Shown: piece after piece, positions 33,124 through 40,791 of the stretch
How the letters are laid out: every line of letters starts with the position of its first letter
How positions within the stretch are numbered: position 1 is the stretch's first letter
Source: JBCDBY01 sp039182715
GTDB lineage: Bacteria > Planctomycetota > PLA2
DNA: 50,475 nt
Assembly: GCA_039182715.1 (NCBI GenBank)
Contig: JBCDBY010000001.1
Span: 1-50,475, forward strand
Direction: 5' to 3'
Translations under genes and position numbers: made by a program
Notes under the pieces: generated by a model
Seen by the model: only the letters and a program-made list of their open reading frames with translations
Databases searched by the model: none
Told to the model about the DNA's origin: nothing

Positions 33124-34434
33124 TTACTCCGGTAACGATCCCGCAGGAACCGGAACGTTGTTGATCCGGAATTGCCGCGGTACCGCCGTGCCGGCCACAT
33201 AGGTGAAGTCGGTCTCGAGTGCGTGCGGGCCGACGACCGCTCGCACGGTGAGGTTGCCGCCCAGCTGACCCTCGTCGCGCACGGGATCGCTTTCGGGGAT
33301 GTCGAACGAGCCGACGCAGTTGGGTCGCCCGAGCGTGCCCTCGCCTGTTGCGCGCGAGCCGCCGGCGTTCGGGATCGCGATCGCGAAGAAGCGCGCGCTG
33401 TTGCCGAACACGCTCTCCTCGCCACTCATCGCGCCGTTGAGGCGCCAGCTCCAGCGCGAGGTGACCTCGAGGTTCACGCGCGTCGTCCGCACGCTGCCGG
33501 TGATCGTGCCGGCGGTGAAGAGCGTGCCGAGCCGGGTCAGGTCGATCGAGTAGGTCGCGTTGGAACCGGAGACCGGCGTCACCGTCACCCCGGGAATCGT
33601 GGGCAGCGCCTCGACGTCCCCGTTGACGGACGCGATTTGCTGCGACAGGGCGAGCAGGATGCCGAACAGATCGTCGTACAGCGCGAAGACGCGCGTCCCG
33701 CAGTCGACGAGCCCGCGCACCTGCACCGCGTCGGGGAAGAGCTCGATCACGGTGCGGAAGTCCTCGCCGTCGATGTTGCCGTCGACGAGCATCGCCTGCG
33801 TGTCGCCGTCCAGCTCGAGGGTTCCGTTGAAGGTGTCCTCGCGCGGCGTGGTGACCGTGGCGTCGATCGGCCCGGAGAGGACCAGGCCGAGCGCCTCGAC
33901 CGTCGGCGCCGGACCCGCGATCGCGGTCGTGAACGTCACGCGCTGCGGCAGCGACTCGAGCAGCAGCAGGCTCGCGGCGCAGCCTCCCTCGTTGCGCAGC
34001 GAGCCGCCGCCCCGCAGCTGGGCGCGACTCGGGTTCTCGAAGGTCAGGCGCAGCGTGCCGCTGCCTTCCAGCGGCGTCGCCGTCGCGATCGGGTCGAGGC
34101 GGAACGTGATCGGGATCTCCTCGCCCGTCGGAATCCCGGTCGCCGGATCCTGCGGGAAGGTCGCGGTCCCGCTCACCGTGGTGTCGGGCACGCCGTCCGC
34201 GTCGGCGTCCATCGTGATCGTGTAGTCGCCGTTCGGCTGGAGCGCGACGCCGTCCGAAGGGCCGCCGGTCGCGGCGACGAGCAGACGCTCCATCTCGCCG
34301 AGAATGCGCGTCCAGTCGAGGACGACGATGCGCGCGCAGTCGAGCACGGCGATCTGCGGGGCGGTCAGCGCCGGCTCGCCGCCGCCGCTGCTGCATCCGA
34401 GGACGCACGCCAGAAGAAGAGCCGCGCGCCTCAT
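33124..34434 (-). CDS. Predicted lipoprotein of unknown function
   Basis: 436 aa. Lipoprotein signal with basic start, hydrophobic stretch and lipobox VLGC (Cys 14), followed by SSGGGEP. The mature part is beta-rich, with calcium-like acidic repeats (TMDADADGVPDT, VDGNIDGEDF). It includes TGIPTGEEIPITFRLDP and a final FTYVAGTAVPRQF. No known family. The ATG at 34434 overlaps the TetR stop (ATGA), so it is the second gene of a TetR operon and probably under that regulator. The longer upstream reading through the TetR gene is out of frame with it and rejected. Confidence 0.7.
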   Translation of the reverse strand: MRRAALLLACVLGCSSGGGEPALTAPQIAVLDCARIVVLDWTRILGEMERLLVAATGGPSDGVALQPNGDYTITMDADADGVPDTTVSGTATFPQDPATGIPTGEEIPITFRLDPIATATPLEGSGTLRLTFENPSRAQLRGGGSLRNEGGCAASLLLLESLPQRVTFTTAIAGPAPTVEALGLVLSGPIDATVTTPREDTFNGTLELDGDTQAMLVDGNIDGEDFRTVIELFPDAVQVRGLVDCGTRVFALYDDLFGILLALSQQIASVNGDVEALPTIPGVTVTPVSGSNATYSIDLTRLGTLFTAGTITGSVRTTRVNLEVTSRWSWRLNGAMSGEESVFGNSARFFAIAIPNAGGSRATGEGTLGRPNCVGSFDIPESDPVRDEGQLGGNLTVRAVVGPHALETDFTYVAGTAVPRQFRINNVPVPAGSLPE

Positions 34435-35012
34435 GCCGGTTCGGAAAGGAAGCCGTGCAGGAAGACCTTGCTCACCTGGCGCGCGATGTCGTCGGGTTCG
34501 CCGTCGCGGGTGCGGTCGTACCAGGTGTACATCCAGTTCATCATGCCGAAGAGCAGGAAGACCGCCGTGCCGATCGGCACGTCCCGCTTCTTCTTCTCCT
34601 CCGCGATCTCGTCCATCACGCCGCGCACGAGCCGCACGTAGCGGCGGCGCAGTTCGCCGACGTCCTCGTCGAGCTTGCCTTCGAGCTGCTCCGCCTCGCG
34701 CGACATCACCTTCATTTCGTGCAGGTGCGACGCGAAGAAGCGGCAGTGCCCCATGATGATGCGGTCGAGTTTCTCGATCGGCTCGGTCACGCCCGCGAGC
34801 GCCTCGGCGTGCTGCTCCAAAAGGGTCTGGAAGGCCTCGTACTGGATGTCGAAGAGGATCTCCTCCTTGCCCTTGAAGTAGTAGTAAAGCCCCGCGAGAC
34901 TCATCTCCGACGCCTTGGCGACGTCGCGAATCGACGCGCGGTCGTAGCCCTTGTCCGCGAAGACCTCCGCCGCGCTCGTGCGAATGGTCTGTTTCCGTTC
35001 CGGTCCCGCCAT
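34431..35012 (-). CDS. TetR/AcrR family transcriptional regulator
   Basis: 193 aa from ATG 35012. N-terminal HTH: TIRTSAAEVFADKGYDRASIRDVAKASEMSLAGLYYYFKGKEEIL, read as the classic TetR pattern in pieces, with helix 3 SLAGLYYYF (~residues 35-43). The helical ligand domain is ~60-193, including LLFGMMNWMYTWY. It is coupled to a lipoprotein gene downstream and divergent from nfo. In other bacteria TetR proteins of this sequence type often control fatty-acid or acyl-CoA genes; the ETF:quinone oxidoreductase gene across the divergent promoter makes that attractive but unproven. Confidence 0.9.
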   Translation of the reverse strand: MAGPERKQTIRTSAAEVFADKGYDRASIRDVAKASEMSLAGLYYYFKGKEEILFDIQYEAFQTLLEQHAEALAGVTEPIEKLDRIIMGHCRFFASHLHEMKVMSREAEQLEGKLDEDVGELRRRYVRLVRGVMDEIAEEKKKRDVPIGTAVFLLFGMMNWMYTWYDRTRDGEPDDIARQVSKVFLHGFLSEPA

Positions 35013-35021
35013 AAGCAGCGA

Positions 35022-35054
35022 ATTGTAAGGGCTTATGGTCCTCTTCCTTACAAT
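35022..35054. promoter_or_regulatory. Divergent TetR/nfo promoter with 9-bp inverted repeat
   Basis: ATTGTAAGG (35022-35030) and CCTTACAAT (35046-35054) are perfect inverses 15 nt apart. Each arm contains a TACAAT -10: one ends 9 nt before the TetR ATG, the other 7 nt before the nfo ATG. A second, smaller inverted repeat CCATAAG/CTTATGG overlaps it. Fits either a TetR operator or simply mirrored -10 boxes. Confidence 0.6.
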
Positions 35055-35061
35055 GCCCGCC

Positions 35062-35904
35062 ATGCGACTCGGTGCCCATGTCACGACCGCCGGCGGGATG
35101 CCGAATGCGGTCCTGCAGGGCGAGGAGCTGGAGTGCGAGGCGATTCAGGTCTTCACGCGCAACCAGCGCCAGTGGGAGCCCAAGCCGCTCGACCCGGAAA
35201 AGGTTGCCGAGTTCCGGCGCGGCGCGAAGAAGGCGGGCTATCTGGCCGACGCCGTCTCGCACGCTTCCTACCTGATCAACCTCTGCGCAACGGACGAGGC
35301 GATCCTCGCCAAGTCGCGCCGCGCCTTCGAGGACGAGATTCGTCGCTGTGGCGAGCTCGGCATCCCCTACCTCTGCATCCATCCCGGCAGCCATCTCGGC
35401 GAGGGAGAGGAGGCGGGCCTCGCCGCCATCACCGAATCCCTCGCGCTCGCGCTGCAGGCGACCAAGGGTGTGCGCGTGAAGATCCTGCTGGAGAACACCG
35501 CGGGCCAGGGCACCAACCTCGGCTGGCGGCTGGAGCATCTCGCCGAGCTGCTGCGGCAGGGCAAGAGCAAGCGGCTGGGCGTCTGTATCGATACCTGCCA
35601 CCTGTTCGCGGCGGGCTACGACCTGCGGACGAAGAAGAGCTACGAGGCGACCATGCAGGAGCTCGACGACCTCGTCGGGTTCGACCGCGTGTTCGCCTTT
35701 CATCTGAACGACTCGAAGTTCGAGCTGGGCCAGAAGAAGGACCGGCACGAACACATCGGCGAAGGCGCCATCGGCAAGGCCGGCTTCAAGCTGCTGGTGA
35801 ACGACGAACGCGTGGCTGGTCGGCCCGGCCTGCTCGAGACGCCCGGTGGCCCCGAGGGCTACGCGAAGAACCTCCAAACCCTACGAAGGATGCGCAGCGC
35901 ATGA
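35062..35904 (+). CDS. nfo: Deoxyribonuclease IV (endonuclease IV, AP endonuclease)
   Basis: 280 aa. Starts MRLGAHVTTAGGMPNAV with the metal histidine, and has QVFTRNQRQW, CIHPGSHLGEG (~110), LLENTAGQGTNLG (~146), CIDTCHLFAAGYD (~176), FAFHLNDSK (~212) and the final LLETPGG. All zinc-ligand motifs of the Nfo family appear intact. It cuts DNA at abasic sites during base-excision repair. ATG 35062 fits the family N-terminus and the leaderless spacing; ATG 35053 is less likely. The stop overlaps the next start (ATGA). Confidence 0.95.
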   Translation: MRLGAHVTTAGGMPNAVLQGEELECEAIQVFTRNQRQWEPKPLDPEKVAEFRRGAKKAGYLADAVSHASYLINLCATDEAILAKSRRAFEDEIRRCGELGIPYLCIHPGSHLGEGEEAGLAAITESLALALQATKGVRVKILLENTAGQGTNLGWRLEHLAELLRQGKSKRLGVCIDTCHLFAAGYDLRTKKSYEATMQELDDLVGFDRVFAFHLNDSKFELGQKKDRHEHIGEGAIGKAGFKLLVNDERVAGRPGLLETPGGPEGYAKNLQTLRRMRSA

Positions 35905-37529
35905 CCGTGGAACGCGACGTACTCGAACTCGACTGCCTGATCGTCGGTGCCGGCCCCGCCGGACTCGCCGCGGCCATTCGCATGAAGGACCTGGCGGAGC
36001 AGCAGGGCAAAGGCGACTTCGAAATCGCCGTGGTGGAGAAGGGCTCGATGCCCGGGATCCACTCGCTCTCCGGCGCCGTGGTCGATCCGCGCGGACTCGA
36101 CGACCTTCTGCCCAACTGGCGCGAGCTCGATCCGCCCATCGAGGCGGAGGTGCACAAGGAGGCGTTCTACGCGCTCTCCGAACGGCGGGCCTACCGGATC
36201 CCGACGCCGCCGCCGATGAACAACCACGGCAACTTCGTCTGCAGCCTGCAGAAGCTGGTCGAGTGGCTGGCGGGCGTTGCGGAGAGCAAGGGCGTCGAGG
36301 TCTACCCCGAGTTCCCGGGTCGCCACCTCATCATCGAGGACGGCGTGGTGAAGGGCGTGCAGCTGGTCGATTCGGGCGTATCGAAGACGGGCGAGCAGAA
36401 GCCGTCGTACGCGCCGGGCGCCGAGCTGCGCGCGAAGGTGACGATCCTCTGCGACGGCGTGCGCGGCAACCTGACCAAGGAGCTGATGGCGGCGTTCCCC
36501 GAGGTGCTCGAGGGGCGCAACGCGCAGGACTACGAGACCGGTATCAAGGAGCTGTGGAAGGTCAGGCCGGGGTCGTTCCCGGCCGGCAAGGTCGTGCACA
36601 CGATGGGGTTCCCGCTGCCGGGCAACATCTACGGCGGCAGCTGGATCTACGGCATGGCGGACGATCGCGTCTCGCTCGGCCTCGTGATGGCGCTCGACTA
36701 CGAGGATCCGACCTGGGACCTGCACCGCGAGTTCCAGCGCTTCAAGACGCACCCGTTCATCGCGAAGATCCTCGAGGGCGGCGAGGTGCTGCGCTACGGC
36801 GCGAAGGCGCTGCCGGGCGGCGGCCTCTACTCCATGCCGCGGCTCTACGGCGACGGCTGGCTGCTCGCCGGCGACGCGGCGGGCACCGTCAACATGGCGC
36901 GTCTCAAGGGCATCCACACCGCGTTCAAGAGCGGCGCGCTGGCGGGCGAAGCGGCCTTCGAGGCGCTCGTCGCCGAAGACGCCAGCGCGACGCAGCTGCA
37001 GTCGTACGAGACGTCGTTCCAGGCGTCGTGGCTCCACGACGAGCTCTACAAGACGCGCAACTTCCGCACGGCGTTCAAGAACTTCTCGCGTCCGCGCGCC
37101 ATGCTCGAGGTGGGCATCCAGATGGCGCTCGGGGGCCGGGGCCTCTTCTACGACCGCCTCCATCACAAGGAGGCGCCGTACCAGGAGACCGGTGCCGCGC
37201 GCAAGGCGCCGGCGCCGCCCGCCTTCGACAACAAGCTCACGTTCGACAAGCTCACCGACGTCTACCACTCGGGCACCAGCCACGAGGAGGACCAGCCGTC
37301 GCATCTCGTCGTCCGCGATACGAACATCTGCATCACGAAGTGCACCGAGGAGTACGGCAACCCGTGCCAGTACTTCTGCCCGGCGGCGGTCTACGAGTTC
37401 GAGGATGAACTCAAGCTCAACCCGTCGAACTGCGTGCACTGCAAGACGTGCGACATCAAGGATCCCTACGGCATCATCGACTGGGTGACGCCGGAGGGTG
37501 GCGGCGGCCCGAACTACACCGATCTCTGA
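35901..37529 (+). CDS. Electron transfer flavoprotein:ubiquinone oxidoreductase
   Basis: 542 aa. FAD-binding motif DCLIVGAGPAGLAAAIRMKD at ~11-30, then MPGIHSLSGAVVDPRGLDDLLP and the second flavin motif LLAGDAAGTVNMARLKGIHTAFKSG in pieces (~320-345). C-terminal [4Fe-4S] site: NPCQYFCPAAVYE and NCVHCKTCDIKDP (~490-525). It moves electrons from ETF, reduced by acyl-CoA dehydrogenases, to the quinone pool at the membrane. No ETF genes lie in this window. Cotranscribed with nfo (ATGA overlap) and the DUF309 gene (TGATG). Confidence 0.95.
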   Translation: MTVERDVLELDCLIVGAGPAGLAAAIRMKDLAEQQGKGDFEIAVVEKGSMPGIHSLSGAVVDPRGLDDLLPNWRELDPPIEAEVHKEAFYALSERRAYRIPTPPPMNNHGNFVCSLQKLVEWLAGVAESKGVEVYPEFPGRHLIIEDGVVKGVQLVDSGVSKTGEQKPSYAPGAELRAKVTILCDGVRGNLTKELMAAFPEVLEGRNAQDYETGIKELWKVRPGSFPAGKVVHTMGFPLPGNIYGGSWIYGMADDRVSLGLVMALDYEDPTWDLHREFQRFKTHPFIAKILEGGEVLRYGAKALPGGGLYSMPRLYGDGWLLAGDAAGTVNMARLKGIHTAFKSGALAGEAAFEALVAEDASATQLQSYETSFQASWLHDELYKTRNFRTAFKNFSRPRAMLEVGIQMALGGRGLFYDRLHHKEAPYQETGAARKAPAPPAFDNKLTFDKLTDVYHSGTSHEEDQPSHLVVRDTNICITKCTEEYGNPCQYFCPAAVYEFEDELKLNPSNCVHCKTCDIKDPYGIIDWVTPEGGGGPNYTDL

Positions 37530-38353
37530 TGCGCACCTGCGCGCTGCTCTCGGAGGGTGAGCCCGCGGCGCTCATCGAGGCGGCGCGCGCCGGTGCGGAA
37601 GAGGCGGGGGGACGGCTCCGTTCCTGGGATGAAGTCGATCCGCTCGATGCGGATGCGTTTCTCGTCGCCGCGCCGGCGAAGCTCTTCGCGCTTCCGGGCA
37701 CGCTCAAGGCGCGGCTCGACGCGTGGCTGGAGCTGCTGCCGCAGGGTCGGCTGATTCCGCGCACGGCGGACAAGCCGGCGGGCTATCTCTGCAGCTACAC
37801 CCCCGACGACGACGCGATCGGCGCCGCGGTGGAAACGCAGCTGCGCGGCATGTTCGGGTTCCTCGGCATGGTCTTCCGCGGCTGTGCGAGCGGCTACGTG
37901 CCGGCGGGGGGCGCGCCGTCCGCGGAGCTGTGCGCGGTCGCGCGCCGGCTGGGCGCGGTGCTGGTGAGCAACGCCGGATTCGCGGGATTCCCGTCGGAAT
38001 ACATGCGCGGCGTGGAGCTGTTCAACGAGGAGGAGTTCTGGGAGGCACATGAGGTGTGGGAGGACCTCTGGGTGCGCGAGGAGACGGAGATCAAGCTCTA
38101 CTACCAGGGACTCATCCAGGTCGCGAGCGGGTTTCACCACTTCGGGCACGGCAACTGGAGCGGCATGGACCAGCTCATGCGCGAGGGCGTGGCGAAGCTG
38201 GTTCCCTACCGTCCGTTCGCACAGGGGCTCGATCTGGACGGCTTTCTGGACGACTTGGGGCCGTGGCTCGATCTCGCCGCTGCGCGCACCGGAAACGCGC
38301 CTCCGGTCACCCGCATTCCCGATTCTCCGCCGCGTATCTCGTTACAGGGGTGA
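37529..38353 (+). CDS. Flavodoxin-like / DUF309 fusion protein
   Basis: 274 aa from ATG 37529 (TGATG overlap). The first ~140 residues resemble a flavodoxin-like fold: alternating segments DADAFLVAAPAKLFALPGTLKARLDAWLELL and MFGFLGMVFRG, as in NADPH-dependent FMN reductases. Residues ~160-250 are a DUF309 domain: ELFNEEEFWEAHEVWEDLW, then KLYYQGLIQVASGFHH. DUF309 proteins are usually stand-alone and of unknown role. The order after ETF:quinone oxidoreductase suggests redox use; FMN binding was not verified by motif. Confidence 0.75.
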   Translation: MRTCALLSEGEPAALIEAARAGAEEAGGRLRSWDEVDPLDADAFLVAAPAKLFALPGTLKARLDAWLELLPQGRLIPRTADKPAGYLCSYTPDDDAIGAAVETQLRGMFGFLGMVFRGCASGYVPAGGAPSAELCAVARRLGAVLVSNAGFAGFPSEYMRGVELFNEEEFWEAHEVWEDLWVREETEIKLYYQGLIQVASGFHHFGHGNWSGMDQLMREGVAKLVPYRPFAQGLDLDGFLDDLGPWLDLAAARTGNAPPVTRIPDSPPRISLQG

Positions 38354-38372
38354 TGGCCGGGTTCGATGCAGG

Positions 38373-38378
38373 GATAAT
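38373..38378 (+). promoter_or_regulatory. -10 box of the LON-domain gene (leaderless type)
   Basis: GATAAT ends 9 nt before ATG 38388 without a Shine-Dalgarno sequence, within the 34-nt gap after the DUF309 gene. Confidence 0.5.
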
Positions 38379-38387
38379 GCACTCGTC

Positions 38388-39026
38388 ATGACCGAGCTCG
38401 ACGCCATTCGCGAACGGTTCCCGGAACACGTGCCGGTCTTTCCGCTGCCGGGCACCGTGCTTTTCCCCGGCGCGATCCTTCCGCTGCACGTGTTCGAGCC
38501 GCGCTATCGCTCCATGGTGGAGGATGCGCTGGCGGGGCCGCGGCTCATCGCCATGGGCCTGCTCGCGCAGTGCACGCAGGAGGAGTACAAGGACCATCCT
38601 CCGTTCCACGACACCGTCTGCGTCGGCACGCTCATTCAGCACGAGTCGATGTCCGACGGTCGCTCGAACATCCTGCTGCTCGGCGTCGCCGCCGCGCAGG
38701 CGAAACCGGTCGATCTCGGCAAGCCTTACCAGACCGCCACGATCGAGGCGCTGCCCGACCTGCAGGATCTCGGTCCCGAAGAGGACGATCTGATGGAGCG
38801 CGCCTTCGCGTACGCCGCTCCCGGTTCCGACAGCGTCGATTCCCTGCGCCGCGACCTCGGCGGCCTGATGGAGCCGCACAACGTCGGCTCCGGCGTCGTG
38901 AGCGCCTGCGCGATCACCGCCGCCATCCCGCCGCTCTCCAAGCTCGCCCTCCTGGAGGAGCGCAGCGTCCGCCGCCGCCTCGAACAGCTCGTCACCTACC
39001 TCGAGCGCCCCTGGCAGTGGAATTAG
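38388..39026 (+). CDS. LON substrate-binding domain protein
   Basis: 212 aa. Starts with the canonical VPVFPLPGTVLFPGAILPLHVFEPRYRSMVEDAL, split at residues ~15-48, followed by RLIAMGLLAQ and VGTLIQHE, and ends in a helical bundle (LLEERSVRRRLEQL). No ATPase or protease domain is present, so it is a stand-alone Lon N-domain protein like many bacterial paralogues; the role may be substrate recognition. Its own promoter is likely, although it sits 34 nt after the DUF309 gene. Confidence 0.9.
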   Translation: MTELDAIRERFPEHVPVFPLPGTVLFPGAILPLHVFEPRYRSMVEDALAGPRLIAMGLLAQCTQEEYKDHPPFHDTVCVGTLIQHESMSDGRSNILLLGVAAAQAKPVDLGKPYQTATIEALPDLQDLGPEEDDLMERAFAYAAPGSDSVDSLRRDLGGLMEPHNVGSGVVSACAITAAIPPLSKLALLEERSVRRRLEQLVTYLERPWQWN

Positions 39027-39099
39027 CCCCTCCCTGACCAACCACTCTTGGCCGAGGCGGCCGGAAGTGGCGCATGGGTCGGGAGTTGCGGCGGCGCGG

Positions 39100-39117
39100 T
39101 GCGGCACCGGTGCCGCA
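39100..39117. terminator. 18-bp perfect palindrome, possible terminator
   Basis: TGCGGCACC is followed directly by its inverse GGTGCCGCA. It lies 74 nt after the LON-domain stop and 31 nt before the -10 of the next gene, in the 134-bp gap. No T-run. Confidence 0.4.
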
Positions 39118-39147
39118 GAGGGGATCGTCGTGGTCCCGGGGGTCTGG

Positions 39148-39153
39148 GACAAT
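39148..39153 (+). promoter_or_regulatory. -10 box of the RecB-like nuclease gene (leaderless type)
   Basis: GACAAT ends 7 nt before GTG 39161, no Shine-Dalgarno sequence. Confidence 0.5.
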
Positions 39154-39160
39154 CAACGCC

Positions 39161-40069
39161 GTGCCGCCCTTCGAAAACCGCTTCTCCTGGAGTTTCTCCC
39201 GCAGCCGGACCTTCGCGGACTGCCCGCGCAAGTACTGGTTCCACTACTACGGTTCGTGGGGCGGCTGGGGGTACGACGCGCCGGATCGCGCGCGCGAGCT
39301 CTACCAGCTCAAGAACATCACCGGCCTGCACCTCATCGCGGGGGACGTCGTGCACCGCGCGATCGAGCGCGCGCTGCAGGACTGGGCGCGCGGGCAGGAG
39401 CCCGACGCCGAATCGGTCGTGCAGTGGTGCAAGGCGGAGATGCAGAAGGGGTTCAAGGAGTCGCAGGACGAACTCTGGCGCGAACAGCCCAAGAAGTACA
39501 CGCGCCTCTTCGAGCACCATTACGGCCCGCCGCCGACGCGCGAACTCCTGCAGAAGATCGCGAACAAGGTCGGCACGAGCGTGCGCAACTTCTTCGAGTC
39601 GCGCAGCTACGCGATTATCCGCGAGATCGATCCGGACAAGTGGCTGCCGATGGAGACGCTCGACAGCTTTGACTTCGAGGGCACGCAGGTCTACGCCGTG
39701 CCGGACTTTGCCGCTGAGCACGACGGCGCGGTGCTCATCTTCGACTGGAAGACGGGGCGACCCGACGCGAAGAACAACGATCAGATCGTGCTCTACGCGC
39801 TCTTCGCCGCGGCCAAGTGGGGCGCCGATCCCGACAAGGTCGAGGGGGCACCGGTCTATCTGCTGACCGGCGGTGACTTCCAGCCCCAGCACGCGGCGGC
39901 GGCCGACCGCGACCGCGTCGCGAAGTTCATGCGCGAGTCGATCGCCACGATGAAGTCGTCGCTCGACGACCCCGAAAAGAACGAGGCGAGCGAAGAGAAG
40001 TTCCCCGCGACGCCCGGCTTCGCCTGCCGCTCCTGTAACTACCGCGGCGTCTGCCCCGACGCGAAATGA
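39161..40069 (+). CDS. PD-(D/E)XK (RecB-like) nuclease with Fe-S cysteines
   Basis: 302 aa from GTG 39161. Begins with SWSFSRSRTFADCPRKYWFHY, typical of PDDEXK_1/Cas4/AddB-type nucleases in its S-x-S-x-x-x-x-F-x-x-C-P pattern. HRAIERAL follows GDVVH (~65). The catalytic core is YAVPDFAA...VLIFDWKTG (~185-205), and QIVLYALFAA is the Q-motif. One early cysteine (~19) plus a C-terminal CRSCNYRGVC (~289-298) make a four-cysteine set for a [4Fe-4S] cluster. Likely DNA repair. No helicase or cas partner is nearby. The stop overlaps the next gene by ATGA. Confidence 0.87.
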   Translation: MPPFENRFSWSFSRSRTFADCPRKYWFHYYGSWGGWGYDAPDRARELYQLKNITGLHLIAGDVVHRAIERALQDWARGQEPDAESVVQWCKAEMQKGFKESQDELWREQPKKYTRLFEHHYGPPPTRELLQKIANKVGTSVRNFFESRSYAIIREIDPDKWLPMETLDSFDFEGTQVYAVPDFAAEHDGAVLIFDWKTGRPDAKNNDQIVLYALFAAAKWGADPDKVEGAPVYLLTGGDFQPQHAAAADRDRVAKFMRESIATMKSSLDDPEKNEASEEKFPATPGFACRSCNYRGVCPDAK

Positions 40070-40791
40070 GAAGCGCGCTCGCCGTTCTCCTGCTCGCCGC
40101 CACGCTCGCCGCGCAGGGCGGCCGGGGCGACAGCGGCAAGGACACGCCGCTGATCCTCTTCACCCGCTCCGCGAGCACGAGCGAGAGCAAGGAGATCTAC
40201 GACTTCGCGTGGAAGGCGCTCGAACCCTACTTCGGCCGCCTGGCCCGCGAACGCCTCTACACGTTCGGCGGCGATCCCGGTCGGGCGTCCGCCTTCTTCG
40301 CCCGGCACCGCACGCCGCGCACCGTCGTCTGTTTCGACGAGGAGGCGCGAAAGTGGGCGCCCGATCCGAAGAAGACGCTGCTCGTGCAGCCGCGCGCCGA
40401 CCGCCGCGAGGTCGCGGTCACGCTGCGCCTCTTCCGTCCGCTGGCGCGCACGGTCATGGTGCTGGGCGACCCCAAGGAGAAGCTCCCGGGCTTCGAGGTC
40501 GTCGGCCGCGACAAGCCAGCCGACGTGGCGTGGGTCACCGAGGACTTCCGCGGCGACGTGCCGGCGCTCACGATCCCGCTCCTGTCCACGTCGCCGCGCC
40601 ACGATGCGGGCGTGACCGTCCGTCCGGACCCGCGCGGCGTCGGCCTGCAGCTCGCCGCGCGCATCCTGCATCCCGATCGCCCCGACCAGGTCGTGTCCCG
40701 TCACCGCGTCGTCGTCGACATCGGCCGGACGAAGGTGCGCGTGCCGCTGCGGCTGCTCGCCCGCGCGGACGTGGTGCGGAGGCCGCGGTGA
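40066..40791 (+). CDS. Exported protein of unknown function in a two-component operon
   Basis: 241 aa. Signal peptide ~1-16 (MRSALAVLLLAATLAA). Residues ~25-200 alternate short beta and helical segments (PLILFTRSASTSE, RTVVCFDEEA, RTVMVLGDPKEKLPGFEVVG), a style seen in periplasmic substrate-binding (ABC_sub_bind-like) or receiver-like folds. No firm family. It overlaps the nuclease gene before it (ATGA) and the kinase gene after it (GTGA). That position suggests a periplasmic input protein for the kinase, an inference. Confidence 0.65.
   Translation: MRSALAVLLLAATLAAQGGRGDSGKDTPLILFTRSASTSESKEIYDFAWKALEPYFGRLARERLYTFGGDPGRASAFFARHRTPRTVVCFDEEARKWAPDPKKTLLVQPRADRREVAVTLRLFRPLARTVMVLGDPKEKLPGFEVVGRDKPADVAWVTEDFRGDVPALTIPLLSTSPRHDAGVTVRPDPRGVGLQLAARILHPDRPDQVVSRHRVVVDIGRTKVRVPLRLLARADVVRRPR

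Noticed and set aside
34435..35877. Extension of the lipoprotein frame through the TetR and nfo region
   Set aside because: The TetR gene has a strong HTH on the same strand in another frame, and the lipobox needs the start at 34434.
39161..40069. Cas4 protein of a CRISPR system
   Set aside because: The nuclease has the RecB-like core and four cysteines but no cas gene or array is nearby; a repair nuclease is the simpler reading.
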